NCBI GenBank assembly: GCA_964499955.1
Contig: CAZCMI010000006.1
Location: 1 to 33,103, forward strand
DNA: 33,103 nucleotides
From: JAJYIV01 sp964499955
GTDB taxonomy: Bacteria; Patescibacteriota; Patescibacteriia; UBA9934; GWF2-40-263
Direction: 5' to 3'
Shown here: piece after piece, positions 13,831-21,953 of the stretch
Numbering within the stretch: position 1 is the stretch's first letter
How the letters are laid out: each line of letters starts with the position of its first letter
Notes under the pieces: generated by a model
Database searches by the model: none
What the model saw: the letters and a program-made list of their open reading frames with translations, nothing else
What the model was told of the DNA's origin: nothing
Translations under genes and position numbers: made by a program

Positions 13831-14865
13831 ATGGAGAAGTTCTTTGCGGCGGCACTGGCCGCCATGATGTTCCTCGGGGCCGCGTGCGGCCTCGAGGACC
13901 TCGACCTCAGCGGACAGGCGAACGCCTGTCCGGAGGAGTTCATCTCGGCGGAGTTCGACGGGCAGTTCGTTTGCCTGCCGAACGCCGACCAGAACGATGG
14001 CGGGGAATTTCCCACCTGCGGCACGGATGAGGTCCGTGCGGCAACGGGGGAGTGCATCCCCGTCGGGGTCGAGGAGGAGTCGGCGGACGGTGGGCAAACG
14101 CCCATGTCCCCGCACCAGTGCCTGCCCGGCACGGTGGAAACACGGGACGCCTCGGGTCGCCGCGTCTGCGTCCTCGCCCCTCCCACGGAGGAGGACGAGG
14201 ACGAAGATGGTCTCTTCTGTGGTGAGGGTACCGTCCCTGTCGAGGGCGGCTGCGCCCCCGCAGAGATGGATCCCGCCCCCGATGACGAGTCGGACAAGGA
14301 AGACCCGGTCGATTCGGAGGAGGCGCCGGACGCCGGCGAAGACGCAGTCGAGAACGAAGACGACGAGGAGCTCTTCTGCGGCGAAGGTACCATCCTCGTC
14401 GAGGGTGGCTGTGCGCCAGAGCCGACGGAGCCGGACGAGCAGTCGGACGAGAACGAGGAGGATCCGGTTCCTGTCGATCCGGACCCGGAGGAGGAAGAAG
14501 CCGACCCCTCCTCGCCTTGCATGGTGACCATAAAGGTCACCGCGCCGGGGACCCGGACGTACAGCGATCTCCGCACCGCGGAGATGCTGACCTGGGAGGA
14601 GCAGCCCGCGTACGGGGAACCGTTCCCCGACGTGGGTAAGTCCGTCACCATCGTGACGGAGGCGCCATCCTCGGATGGGTCGATTCCCGTCTACCTGCAG
14701 GGGAACAGATCAGACGGTCTGTTTCTCTGCTACGGTCACGCTTCCACCGCTCAGATCCTTGGGACGGTGGAGGTCAGTGGGTGCGGGTACGATACCGTGT
14801 CCACCTACTCCAAGCCCGGCGGCGGTCCGTCTGCTGGGTGCGCCGTCGAACTCTCCGGGTCCTAG
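13831..14865 (+). CDS. Acidic Cys-rich lipoprotein-like surface protein
   Basis: 344 residues; no family recognised. The N-terminus MEKFFAAALAAMMFLGAAC is a signal peptide ending in a Cys (residue 19) that looks like a lipobox, though Gly rather than Leu sits at -3. The middle is extremely Glu/Asp-rich and contains two copies of a 15-residue Cys repeat (LFCGEGTVPVEGGCA at 128-142, LFCGEGTILVEGGCA at 181-195), each followed by an acidic Pro-rich linker. A compact Cys-containing C-terminal domain begins near residue 231. Export, lipid anchoring and disulfides are inferred. The start is supported by GAGGAG seven bases upstream. Glu is coded almost only by GAG, unlike the core genes. It has its own strong promoter, structured leader and terminator. 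Confidence 0.8.
   Translation: MEKFFAAALAAMMFLGAACGLEDLDLSGQANACPEEFISAEFDGQFVCLPNADQNDGGEFPTCGTDEVRAATGECIPVGVEEESADGGQTPMSPHQCLPGTVETRDASGRRVCVLAPPTEEDEDEDGLFCGEGTVPVEGGCAPAEMDPAPDDESDKEDPVDSEEAPDAGEDAVENEDDEELFCGEGTILVEGGCAPEPTEPDEQSDENEEDPVPVDPDPEEEEADPSSPCMVTIKVTAPGTRTYSDLRTAEMLTWEEQPAYGEPFPDVGKSVTIVTEAPSSDGSIPVYLQGNRSDGLFLCYGHASTAQILGTVEVSGCGYDTVSTYSKPGGGPSAGCAVELSGS
14212..14256 (+). repeat. Internal 45-bp repeat, copy 1
   Basis: Encodes LFCGEGTVPVEGGCA. It differs from copy 2 (14371-14415) at 9 of 45 bases, mostly at third positions, so the protein repeat is under selection. Confidence 0.85.
14371..14415 (+). repeat. Internal 45-bp repeat, copy 2
   Basis: Encodes LFCGEGTILVEGGCA, in the same frame as copy 1 and 159 bases later. 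It is preceded and followed by acidic linkers. Confidence 0.85.
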
Positions 14866-14910
14866 GACCCGGTGGGAGAATCGCCTCTCGAAACCCCTAC
14901 AACGCACGAA

Positions 14911-14946
14911 CCCCTCCGGAGCGATTTCCGGAGGGGTCTTTTTATT
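14911..14946 (+). terminator. Terminator of the lipoprotein-like gene
   Basis: CCCCTCCGGA (14911-14920) pairs with TCCGGAGGGG (14927-14936), followed by a T-rich tract. It overlaps the stop codon of the convergent pilB-type gene. Confidence 0.88.
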
Positions 14947-16705
14947 CTCCCTCGCCTGCCACGCGCAGGACTTCTTCCACCGTCGTGAGCCCGTCCGCGG
15001 CTTTCAGCAGGCCGTCCTGGGTCATGGTGGTCATGCCCTGGGTTTTGGCCAACTGGCGCACCTGATATTCGTCGATGGATTCCGACAGCGCCCCGCGCAC
15101 CGCTTCGTCCATCACCAGGATTTCGTAGATGCCCAGGCGGCCCTTGTATCCGCTCCCGTTGCACGTGTCGCAGCCCTTGCCGCGCACGAACGCCACCGCG
15201 CCCAGGTCGGCGATTTTTTCGCCGGACGCCTCGGGGATGTCGCCCAGGATGCGCTTCACCGTTGCCTCGGTTTCGGCGTCGAGCTGGAAGGGTTCCTTGC
15301 AGTCCGCGCACACTTTTCGCACCAGCCGCTGGCCGATGATGGCGTTCATGGCCGGGGAGAGCAGGAACGGTTTCACGCCCATGGAGATGAAGCGCGGCAG
15401 CGCGCCCGCCGCATCATTCGTGTGCAGGGTGGAGAGCATCAGGTGGCCGGTGAGCGCCGCGTTGATGGCGGTTTCGGCCGTTTCCAGGTCGCGGATTTCG
15501 CCCACCATCACCACGTCCGGGTCCTGGCGCAGGATGCTCCGCAGCCCCGAGGCGAAGGTGTACTGCCGCGTGTGGTCGATCTGCGACTGGTTGATGCCTT
15601 CCAGCTTGTATTCCACCGGGTCTTCCAGCGTGAGGATCTTCACGTCCGGCGTGTTGAGTTTGCGCAGGATGGCGTACAGCGTGGTGGTTTTCCCCGAGCC
15701 GGTGGGGCCCGTGGTGATGATCATGCCGTGCGGCTTGTTGATTTCCTTTTCCAGTTTCTTCTGCGCCAGCGGGCGGAACCCGAGCTGGGCGAAGTCCACG
15801 TTGATGGCCGGGGGCTTGATAATACGCATCACCCCCGATTCGCACCAGTTGGTGGGGATGGTGGACACGCGGACGTCGGTGTCGCCGGTTTTGAGGAAGA
15901 TGGTAAAGCGGCCGTCCTGCGGGCGGTCCGTGATGTTGATTTTGAGCCCGCTGATGAGCTTGATGCGCCCGACGATGCGTTTCCACATTTCGTGCGGCAC
16001 CGAGGCCACGTCCTGCAGCACGCCGTCGATGCGGAAGCGGATGACGACCTTGTGTTCCTCGGCCTCCACGTGGACGTCGCTGGTGCTGAACTGGAGCGAC
16101 GCGGCCATCACTACGGTCATGATGTCCGTGACCGACGCTCCGGAGATGACGGTTTGGATGTCCGCGTACGTTTTGAGCTGGGACTGGAATTTGCCGAGTT
16201 CTTCGTCCGTGACGCGCACGCCCTTGGTGATGGTGCGGACCTTGGGCAGGGCGTCGTACATTTTGAACGCCACGCGCAGGCTTTCTTCCGAGATTTTGTA
16301 CACGCCGCCGCGGGCCTTGTTGCGTTCCTGGAGTTGGTAGAGGAGTTCGTGCACTTCCGGGGCGCCGGGGTTCACGGCCGCCACGCGCACCTCGGGGCCG
16401 GTGAACAAAAAGCACACGGCCTTGAGGGCCTCGGCGCGCTCGCGCGGCACCTGGGTGAGGGCTTCGGGGCTGATGGGGAAGCCCTTGAGGTTCACGTAGG
16501 GGACGCCCGCGGACGCCGCCTGGCGCTGCGCGTCCACTTCCAGTTCCTTCAGGCGCACGTCCTTCATTTTTTCCTCGAAGGTTTCCGCGGTGGTGGTCGC
16601 GCCGGGAGCGGCGGATTTCCCCGCCGGCTTGCCGCCCAGTGCGCCGCCTGCCCCGCCCGAGGCCGGCTTCATGAGGTCTTCGATGCTGCCCAGTCCGTTG
16701 GCCAT
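14942..16705 (-). CDS. pilB: Type IV pilus assembly / type II secretion ATPase (PilB/GspE family)
   Basis: 587 residues. This hexameric cytoplasmic ATPase powers pilus polymerisation. After a Gly/Ala-rich N-terminus it has an MshEN-like N-terminal region (about 45-135), then the N2 domain (FSTSDVHVEAEEHKVVIRFRIDG, 206-228) and the C-terminal ATPase: Walker A GPTGSGKTTT (333-342), Asp box TLEDPVEYK (359-367), Walker B VMVGEIRD (399-406), His box STLHTNDA (425-432), and the tetracysteine zinc site C466/C469/C512/C515, which favours PilB/GspE over PilT. The frame is open further upstream, but MANGLGSIEDLMKP at 16705 is the first convincing start. A TACACT (16729-16734) with a poor -35 may be its promoter. 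No pilC, pilM or pilin gene is adjacent. It lies between two unknown genes with different codon use. Confidence 0.94.
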   Translation of the reverse strand: MANGLGSIEDLMKPASGGAGGALGGKPAGKSAAPGATTTAETFEEKMKDVRLKELEVDAQRQAASAGVPYVNLKGFPISPEALTQVPRERAEALKAVCFLFTGPEVRVAAVNPGAPEVHELLYQLQERNKARGGVYKISEESLRVAFKMYDALPKVRTITKGVRVTDEELGKFQSQLKTYADIQTVISGASVTDIMTVVMAASLQFSTSDVHVEAEEHKVVIRFRIDGVLQDVASVPHEMWKRIVGRIKLISGLKINITDRPQDGRFTIFLKTGDTDVRVSTIPTNWCESGVMRIIKPPAINVDFAQLGFRPLAQKKLEKEINKPHGMIITTGPTGSGKTTTLYAILRKLNTPDVKILTLEDPVEYKLEGINQSQIDHTRQYTFASGLRSILRQDPDVVMVGEIRDLETAETAINAALTGHLMLSTLHTNDAAGALPRFISMGVKPFLLSPAMNAIIGQRLVRKVCADCKEPFQLDAETEATVKRILGDIPEASGEKIADLGAVAFVRGKGCDTCNGSGYKGRLGIYEILVMDEAVRGALSESIDEYQVRQLAKTQGMTTMTQDGLLKAADGLTTVEEVLRVAGEGE

Positions 16706-16765
16706 AAAAATCACGGTCGATTGCCGCCAGTGTACGGGAAAGGGAGGGAAGGGGGAAGGCGGAAA

Positions 16766-16802
16766 CAAAAAAGAGGCCCCGCACGCGTATGTGCGAGGCC
16801 TC
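16766..16802 (-). terminator. Terminator of the unknown gene at 16829
   Basis: A 12-bp stem (16773-16784 with 16791-16802) with one G-T pair, followed on the minus strand by a T6 tract. It separates this gene from pilB. Confidence 0.9.
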
Positions 16803-16828
16803 CGCGAGTAGGGCCAAGGCCCAAGGAC

Positions 16829-17530
16829 CTAACTTGCGAGAACGAGCGTGGGGTGCTGGCCGCTGAAGCCGTCGCCGAGCCAGTAGTAGTCCCAACAAGG
16901 CGCACCGTCGTTCCAGCACACGCGGCGGACGTACAGGTGGCCGTCCGAAACGCGGTACCCGACGGCCCAGGAGAAGAGCCATCCCACATGCTTTATCTCC
17001 TCGGTCCAGAGGTGAGGGTTCTCGACCAGGGTGTCCAGCACGTTCGGATGGACGTGCTGTTTGCCCTCGAGCGCCTTGCGGAGCTCGTGGCCGATCACGT
17101 ACCCACCACGCTGCCTGGGCTCCAGGTGCAGGATGACCTCTCGGCCGTTCTGGAAGAGCTTCTCGTCCTTCCTCTCGACCCGCACCCAGCCGGTATGGCC
17201 GGGCTTCTGCCACTCCACCTGCGCCCCGCCGAACGGGAGCCGCAGCGGGTGGTCGAGGTTGACCTCGATGGCCCCGGAGCCGTCCGCGGCGGGGCGCCAG
17301 AGGCGGGTGTCGGGGGCGGCCGCCTGGTGGACGGCGAGGAACTCGTCCTTCGCCAACTCCACCATGCGGCGCAGGGTACCGGCGCCTTCCTCGGTGCCGA
17401 GGCGGTAGAACGCCTCGAAGGGCACGGCAAGCTCCGTGGCGAGCTTCTTGATCTCCGTGCCCAGGGCCAGCAGCCAGCCCAGCGCCCGGATCAGCCCGCC
17501 GAACCCGTCATTCTGCTTCTTCTTCGCCAT
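16829..17530 (-). CDS. Unknown protein with Trp/Tyr-rich C-terminal motif (possible CPR-restricted family)
   Basis: 233 residues. No catalytic motif is recognised. The N-terminus is Lys-rich then helical; the centre has NLDHPLRLPFGGAQVEWQKPGHTGWVRV and a basic segment with HELRKALEGKQHVHPNVLDTL. The C-terminus reads WLFSWAVGYRVSDGHLYVRR and then WNDGAPCWDYYWLGDGF, ending in VLAS. From memory this resembles a family found in many copies in Parcubacteria genomes, always of unknown function; this could not be checked. The start at 17530 is set by GGAGG five bases upstream; the frame is open to 17644. Glu is almost always GAG and Lys AAG, unlike the neighbouring rpsA and ftsH. I see no clear promoter. 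It has its own terminator. Confidence 0.72.
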   Translation of the reverse strand: MAKKKQNDGFGGLIRALGWLLALGTEIKKLATELAVPFEAFYRLGTEEGAGTLRRMVELAKDEFLAVHQAAAPDTRLWRPAADGSGAIEVNLDHPLRLPFGGAQVEWQKPGHTGWVRVERKDEKLFQNGREVILHLEPRQRGGYVIGHELRKALEGKQHVHPNVLDTLVENPHLWTEEIKHVGWLFSWAVGYRVSDGHLYVRRVCWNDGAPCWDYYWLGDGFSGQHPTLVLAS

Positions 17531-17647
17531 GACTTCCTCCATTTCGGCCTGCCTCTCACCCGCGCCCCATGCGCAGGCCCCAGGCAGGCCTTCCGCCCGA
17601 ATCCCAAGCGTTTCCGCCTGTTTCGGGACTGCCCTTTCTCCCACCTT

Positions 17648-17676
17648 TTGACGAAAACGTCAATCCCGGCTACACT
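17648..17676 (+). promoter_or_regulatory. rpsA promoter overlapped by a palindrome
   Basis: TTGACG (17648-17653), 17-bp spacer, TACACT (17671-17676). The -35 is one arm of a perfect palindrome, TTGACG-AAAA-CGTCAA (17648-17663), which has the form of an operator. The opposite arm has no -10 on the minus strand, so it is not a divergent promoter. Confidence 0.7.
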
Positions 17677-17711
17677 CCCGCCACCTCTTTATTCTTAGAG
17701 CCGAAGGGGCT

Positions 17712-17755
17712 TTCCCGTCCGTTTTTGGACGCCGGACGCCTCTCGGGAATTTTTT
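17712..17755 (+). promoter_or_regulatory. Possible attenuator in the rpsA leader
   Basis: TTCCCG (17712-17717) pairs with CGGGAA (17744-17749) and is followed by six Ts (17750-17755) directly before the ATG. Inside, GTCCG (17717-17721) can pair either with GGAC (17727-17730) or with CGGAC (17733-17737), so alternative folds exist. The layout looks like a terminator placed at the start codon; regulation is an inference. Confidence 0.4.
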
Positions 17756-18925
17756 ATGGCCGAAGCCAAGCAAAAGAACAGCCAGTTGGACGCCTTGCTC
17801 GCGGATGGCGCCTACGGCGTCTTCCCCAAGGAAGGCGACGTCGTGAAGGGCAAGGTGGTCTCCGCCTCCCGCCGCGAAGTCCGCCTGGACATCGACGGCA
17901 TCACCACGGGCGTGGTGCGCGGCCGCGAATTGTTCGCGGAATCCGCCGTGTACGCCGACCTGCAGGCCGGCGACGACGTGGAAGCCACGGTCATCGACCG
18001 TGAAAACGAAAACGGCGAACTGGAACTGTCGTTCCGCTTCGCGGGCCAGCAGAAGGCCTGGGAAGAAATCCGCCGCGCCTTCACCGCCGCCGACGTCATC
18101 GAAGCCAAGGTCGCGGAGGCCAACAAGGGCGGGCTCATCGTCCGCATCGGCCATGTGGGCGGCTTCCTGCCGGTGTCCCAGCTGGCGCCGGACAACTACC
18201 CGCGCGTTACGGGCGGCGACAAGAACCGCATCCTGGAAAAGCTGAAGGGCTTGGTGGGCGCGACGCTGTCCGTCCGCATCCTCGACCTGAACGAAGACGA
18301 CGAAAAGCTCATCGTCTCCGAAAAGACGGTTTGGGAGGAACGCCAGAAGAACGTCATCGCCCGCTACAAGGTCGGCGACGCCATCGAAGGGGAAGTCACC
18401 GCGCTGGCGGACTTCGGCGCCTTCGTGAAGTTCGACGCGCTGGAAGGCCTGGTGCACATCAGCGAGATCGCCTGGCAGCGCATCGACCACCCGCGCGACC
18501 TGCTCAAGATCGGCCAGACGGTGAAGGCCGAGATTATCGGTATCGAAGGGAGCAAGATCTTCCTCTCGATGAAGAAGCTCATCCGCGACCCGTGGCAGGA
18601 CGTGGGCGAGAAGTACAAGATCGGCGACCTGGTGGAAGGCACGATCCTGAAGATCAACCCGTTCGGCTTCTTCGTCGAACTGGACCCGGAAATCCACGGC
18701 TTGGCCCACGTGTCCGAGCTGTCCGACAAGCCGGTGGCCGACATCAACACGCTGGCCAAGGCCGGCGACACGATGAAGTTCCGCGTCATTTCCATCGAAC
18801 CGGCGGAGCACCGCCTGGGCCTGTCCCTGCGCAGCCCGGCAAAAACCAAGGCCCGCGGCAAGAAGGAAGAGAAGGCCGACGGTGCCGACGCCGCCGGCGA
18901 AGCGCCGACGGAAGCGGGCGCCTAG
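17756..18925 (+). CDS. rpsA: 30S ribosomal protein bS1 (four S1 domains)
   Basis: 389 residues. Four OB-fold S1 domains are visible: about 26-93, 112-188, 205-274 and 288-360, the third with the typical GDAIEGEVTALADFGAFVKFDALEGLVHISEI. A Lys/Ala/Glu-rich tail follows. S1 binds mRNA on the 30S subunit and promotes initiation on messages with weak Shine-Dalgarno sequences, which fits a genome where core genes have none. E. coli S1 has six domains; four is common in other phyla. A non-ribosomal RNA-binding S1 protein is less likely given the promoter strength and length. The ATG at 17756 follows a T6 tract. A terminator follows the stop. Confidence 0.9.
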   Translation: MAEAKQKNSQLDALLADGAYGVFPKEGDVVKGKVVSASRREVRLDIDGITTGVVRGRELFAESAVYADLQAGDDVEATVIDRENENGELELSFRFAGQQKAWEEIRRAFTAADVIEAKVAEANKGGLIVRIGHVGGFLPVSQLAPDNYPRVTGGDKNRILEKLKGLVGATLSVRILDLNEDDEKLIVSEKTVWEERQKNVIARYKVGDAIEGEVTALADFGAFVKFDALEGLVHISEIAWQRIDHPRDLLKIGQTVKAEIIGIEGSKIFLSMKKLIRDPWQDVGEKYKIGDLVEGTILKINPFGFFVELDPEIHGLAHVSELSDKPVADINTLAKAGDTMKFRVISIEPAEHRLGLSLRSPAKTKARGKKEEKADGADAAGEAPTEAGA

Positions 18926-18931
18926 CGCCGC

Positions 18932-18965
18932 AAAAAAGCCAGCCCCCTCGGGCTGGCTTTTTTCT
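18932..18965 (+). terminator. Terminator of rpsA
   Basis: A 14-bp perfect stem (18932-18945 with 18950-18963) around CCTC, with a T-rich right arm. It separates rpsA from ftsH. Confidence 0.93.
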
Positions 18966-18999
18966 TCGTTTTCCCGCAAGATGGCCGGGTATTTCCCCT

Positions 19000-20826
19000 A
19001 TGAAACCCCTTTCCAAAAACATCACGCTCTTCCTCGTGTCCCTGCTGGTGCTGGGCGCGCTTTTTTCCGGCTACACCCTGCGCGGCACCAAGCCCGAGGA
19101 AATTTCCCTCGGTGCGTTGGCCGAACGCGTGCAGGAAGGCCAGGTCCAGTCTGTTGAAGTGGACGGCAACACCGTCCGCATCGAGCAAGTGGACGGCACG
19201 AAGTCCGTCAGCCGCAAGGAAGCCGGCGAATCCTTGTCCTCCTTGCTCACGGATTACGGCGTCACGGCCGAGCAGTTGCGCACGGCGGACATCCGCGTGA
19301 AGGACGTCAGCGGCGGCGCGTTCTTCATGGGCGTGATCCTGCCCACGTTGATCCCCCTGCTGATTTTGGGCGTCGTGTTCTGGTTCATGCTGCGGCAGAT
19401 GCAGGGCGCCAACGGCCGGGCCATGCAGTTCGGCCAGTCGAACGCGCGCGAGGTGTCCGGCGACAAGCAAAAGGTCACGTTCAAGGACGTGGCGGGCGCG
19501 CGCGAATCCAAGGCGGAGTTGCAGGAGGTGGTGGAATTCCTGCGGGCGCCGAAGAAATTCGCCGACCTGGGGGCAAAGCTGCCCAAGGGTGTGCTGCTGA
19601 TGGGCCGCCCGGGTACGGGCAAAACGCTGTTGGCCCGCGCCGTGGCGGGGGAGGCGGGCGTGCCGTTCTTCCACATCAGCGGTTCCGAGTTCGTGGAAAT
19701 GTTCGTCGGCGTGGGCGCCGCCCGCGTACGCGACCTCTTCGCCAAGGCCAAGAAGAGCGCGCCGTGCATCATCTTCATCGATGAAATCGACGCCGTGGGC
19801 CGCCAGCGCGGCGCGGGGCTCGGCGGCAGCCATGACGAGCGCGAACAGACCCTCAACCAGATCCTGGTGGAAATGGACGGCTTCGACCCGACGCTCGGCG
19901 TGATCGTCATCGCCGCCACCAACCGGCCCGACGTGCTGGACCCGGCGCTTCTGCGCCCCGGCCGCTTCGACCGCCGCGTGGTGATCGACCTGCCCGACAT
20001 CAACGAGCGCGAGGAAATCCTGAAAATCCACGCGGCCAACAAGCCGCTGGAAGCCGACGTCAACATCCGCCGCATCGCGGAGCGCACGGTGGGGTTCTCG
20101 GGCGCCGATCTGTCCAACCTGCTCAACGAGGCGGCCATCCGCGCCGCGCACCGCAACGCCAAAACCGTCACGCAGGAAGACGTGCTGGAATCTGTGGAAA
20201 AAGTCATGCTCGGCCCCGAACGCCGCAGCATGGTCATGTCGCCGGAAGAAAAGAACAAAACCGCCTACCACGAGGCGGGCCACGCCCTGGTGGCGCACCT
20301 GCTGCCCCACGCCGACCCGGTGCACAAGGTGTCCATCGTTTCGCGCGGCACGGCCGGCGGGTACACGCTCAAGCTGCCGTCCGAAGACCGCCGCTACCAC
20401 ACCCGCGCCGAGTTCGTTGACGACCTGGCTGTGATGCTCGGCGGCTACGCCGCGGAGTTGGAAACCTTCGGCGACATCAGCACGGGCGCGTCCAGCGACC
20501 TCAAGCAGGTGGCGCGCCTGGCCCGCGACATGGTCGTGCGCTACGGCATGAGCGACGAGTTGGGGCCGCGCGCCTTCGGTGAGTCGGAGGAAATGATCTT
20601 CCTCGGTCGCGAAATCCATGAGCAGCGCAACTATTCCGAAAAGACGGCGGAACGCATCGACGCCGAAATTGACCGCCTGGTCCGTGGCGCGCTGCAAACC
20701 GCCCGTGGTATACTCACGCAAGAAAAGGAGAAGCTGGACCGCGTCGTCGCGGAACTGCGCGAGAAGGAAACGATTGAGAAGGACGCCTTCGAAGCCCTGC
20801 TGGGCCCGAAGCCGTCGAAAATCTAG
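19000..20826 (+). CDS. ftsH: ATP-dependent zinc metalloprotease FtsH
   Basis: 608 residues. FtsH is a membrane-bound hexameric AAA+ protease that degrades misfolded membrane proteins and regulators. Two membrane helices (8-28 and 108-130) flank an extracytoplasmic domain. The AAA module has Walker A GRPGTGKT (202-209; Arg replaces the usual first Pro), pore loop FVEMFVGVGA, Walker B IIFIDE (257-262) and the second region of homology NRPDVLDPALLRPGRFDR (308-325). The protease has HEAGH (424-428) and the third ligand region STGASSDL (494-501). The C-terminal helix is a coiled coil. The frame is open far upstream in the rpsA terminator region, but MKPLSKNITLFLV at 19000 is the right start. No Shine-Dalgarno sequence or clear promoter is seen; TATTTC lies a few bases upstream. 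Confidence 0.97.
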   Translation: MKPLSKNITLFLVSLLVLGALFSGYTLRGTKPEEISLGALAERVQEGQVQSVEVDGNTVRIEQVDGTKSVSRKEAGESLSSLLTDYGVTAEQLRTADIRVKDVSGGAFFMGVILPTLIPLLILGVVFWFMLRQMQGANGRAMQFGQSNAREVSGDKQKVTFKDVAGARESKAELQEVVEFLRAPKKFADLGAKLPKGVLLMGRPGTGKTLLARAVAGEAGVPFFHISGSEFVEMFVGVGAARVRDLFAKAKKSAPCIIFIDEIDAVGRQRGAGLGGSHDEREQTLNQILVEMDGFDPTLGVIVIAATNRPDVLDPALLRPGRFDRRVVIDLPDINEREEILKIHAANKPLEADVNIRRIAERTVGFSGADLSNLLNEAAIRAAHRNAKTVTQEDVLESVEKVMLGPERRSMVMSPEEKNKTAYHEAGHALVAHLLPHADPVHKVSIVSRGTAGGYTLKLPSEDRRYHTRAEFVDDLAVMLGGYAAELETFGDISTGASSDLKQVARLARDMVVRYGMSDELGPRAFGESEEMIFLGREIHEQRNYSEKTAERIDAEIDRLVRGALQTARGILTQEKEKLDRVVAELREKETIEKDAFEALLGPKPSKI

Positions 20827-20844
20827 CCGCTTCTATTGGAGGAT

Positions 20845-21849
20845 ATGAAGCTACAAACGCCCACCGGTTTTCACCGCCGCATCCTGGCCGAGGCATGGAC
20901 GCTCGCCCGGCAGCGCAAACCGCTGTGGGCGTTTGGTTTTCTGGCCGGCATTCTGCTTTCCGGCGCGGTGGTGGAACCGTTGCTCGGCAGTTTGGGCGGG
21001 TTGGGGCGTCAGGCCGGGTTTTGGAGCCAGGCGTTGTTGGCGGAGCCGGGGAATTGGCTGGCCGGGGCGGGGGCGGCCATCGCGCTGGCCTGCCAGGAAA
21101 ACCCCGCGTTCGCCAAGCTGTGGGTGGCGCTCGGCACGGCCATTGCCGTGGCCGCCGTGGTGCTGTCCTTGGCCTTCCAAGGCGCGCTGTTCGCCGGCCT
21201 CTCCGCCAAGAAACCAATCTCCCTGCATGAGGCGTTGCAGGCGGGCTGGCCGCACGCGTGGGAGTTGGGCGTGCTGAACGTCCTGTCCCGTGTATTCCAG
21301 GCGCTGTTGTTCCTGCTGGCCCTGTTGCCGGTGGTGCTGTATTTGCTGCGGCCGGGCGTGTTGGAAACCTTCGCCGCCTGCCTGGCATTGTTGCTGTACG
21401 TGCCGTTGTCCTTGGCTGTCCGCACCGTGGTGATGCTGGCCGCCGCGCGGCTGGTGCGCGGCAAAAAAACGGACGTGTTCTCCGCGTTGACTGCCTCGGC
21501 GCGGTTCTTCCGCGTCCACTGGCTGGCGGCGTTTGAAACGGCGTTCGTTTCCTTCGGTGCGTCGCTCGTGGCGTGTGCGGCCTTCCTGGTGGGTCTGGGC
21601 GTGCTTGCCGTGCCGTTCGTCTTCGCCTGGGCGGCCCTGGGCGCGGGAACCTGGGCGGCCGGTGCGGCCTTCGTCACCGCTTTGGCCACCGTCGCGGGCG
21701 CCTTCGCTACGGTCGCGTTCTTCGGCTGGCTGACCTCGTTCCGCTACGCCGTCTGGCTGCGCTTTTACGACCGCGCCTCGCATCCGCTCTTGGCCCCGCG
21801 CATCGTCGCCAAGCTCAAGCGCCTGTTCCACCCGTTGCACGTGCGGTAA
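20845..21849 (+). CDS. Multi-pass membrane protein of unknown function
   Basis: 334 residues from the ATG at 20845. About seven or eight hydrophobic segments are visible (for example residues 30-50, 88-120, 150-185, 185-215, 245-275 and 275-305), very rich in Ala, Leu and Val. The N-terminus is short and basic (TGFHRRILAEAWTLARQRKPLWAFGF) and the C-terminus is basic (RIVAKLKRLFHPLHVR), so both probably face the cytoplasm. The general pattern is like YciC/DUF975-type proteins that cross the membrane several times, but no specific motif confirms this. GGAGG lies just two bases before the ATG, too close for a standard ribosome-binding site; a TTG at 20836 is an alternative start. It follows ftsH by 18 bases, likely in one operon. 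Confidence 0.75.
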   Translation: MKLQTPTGFHRRILAEAWTLARQRKPLWAFGFLAGILLSGAVVEPLLGSLGGLGRQAGFWSQALLAEPGNWLAGAGAAIALACQENPAFAKLWVALGTAIAVAAVVLSLAFQGALFAGLSAKKPISLHEALQAGWPHAWELGVLNVLSRVFQALLFLLALLPVVLYLLRPGVLETFAACLALLLYVPLSLAVRTVVMLAAARLVRGKKTDVFSALTASARFFRVHWLAAFETAFVSFGASLVACAAFLVGLGVLAVPFVFAWAALGAGTWAAGAAFVTALATVAGAFATVAFFGWLTSFRYAVWLRFYDRASHPLLAPRIVAKLKRLFHPLHVR

Positions 21850-21875
21850 AAGAGGGGATCCGCCCCCTCTTTTTT
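21848..21875 (+). terminator. Terminator of the ftsH operon
   Basis: AAAAGAGGGG (21848-21857), loop ATCCGC, CCCCTCTTTT (21864-21873) and more Ts. It overlaps the stop codon of the membrane protein gene. Confidence 0.9.
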
Positions 21876-21902
21876 CGTTCGGTTTCCCCTTGACCTGCCG
21901 CC

Positions 21903-21932
21903 TTGTTCGGGGGTGCCGGGGCGTGGTACTAT
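21903..21932 (+). promoter_or_regulatory. Promoter of the gyrA operon
   Basis: TTGTTC (21903-21908), 18-bp spacer, TACTAT (21927-21932) preceded by TGG, giving an extended -10. A TTGACC at 21890 is too far away for this -10. The leader is about 14 bases to the ATG at 21954. Confidence 0.55.
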
Positions 21933-21953
21933 TCCGGCGTTCTTCTTCCCGTT

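Noticed and set aside
17658..17663. Minus-strand TTGACG upstream of the gene at 17530, as a divergent promoter
   Set aside because: The position 17 bp downstream reads GAGAAA, not a -10. The site is better explained as one arm of a palindrome at the rpsA promoter.
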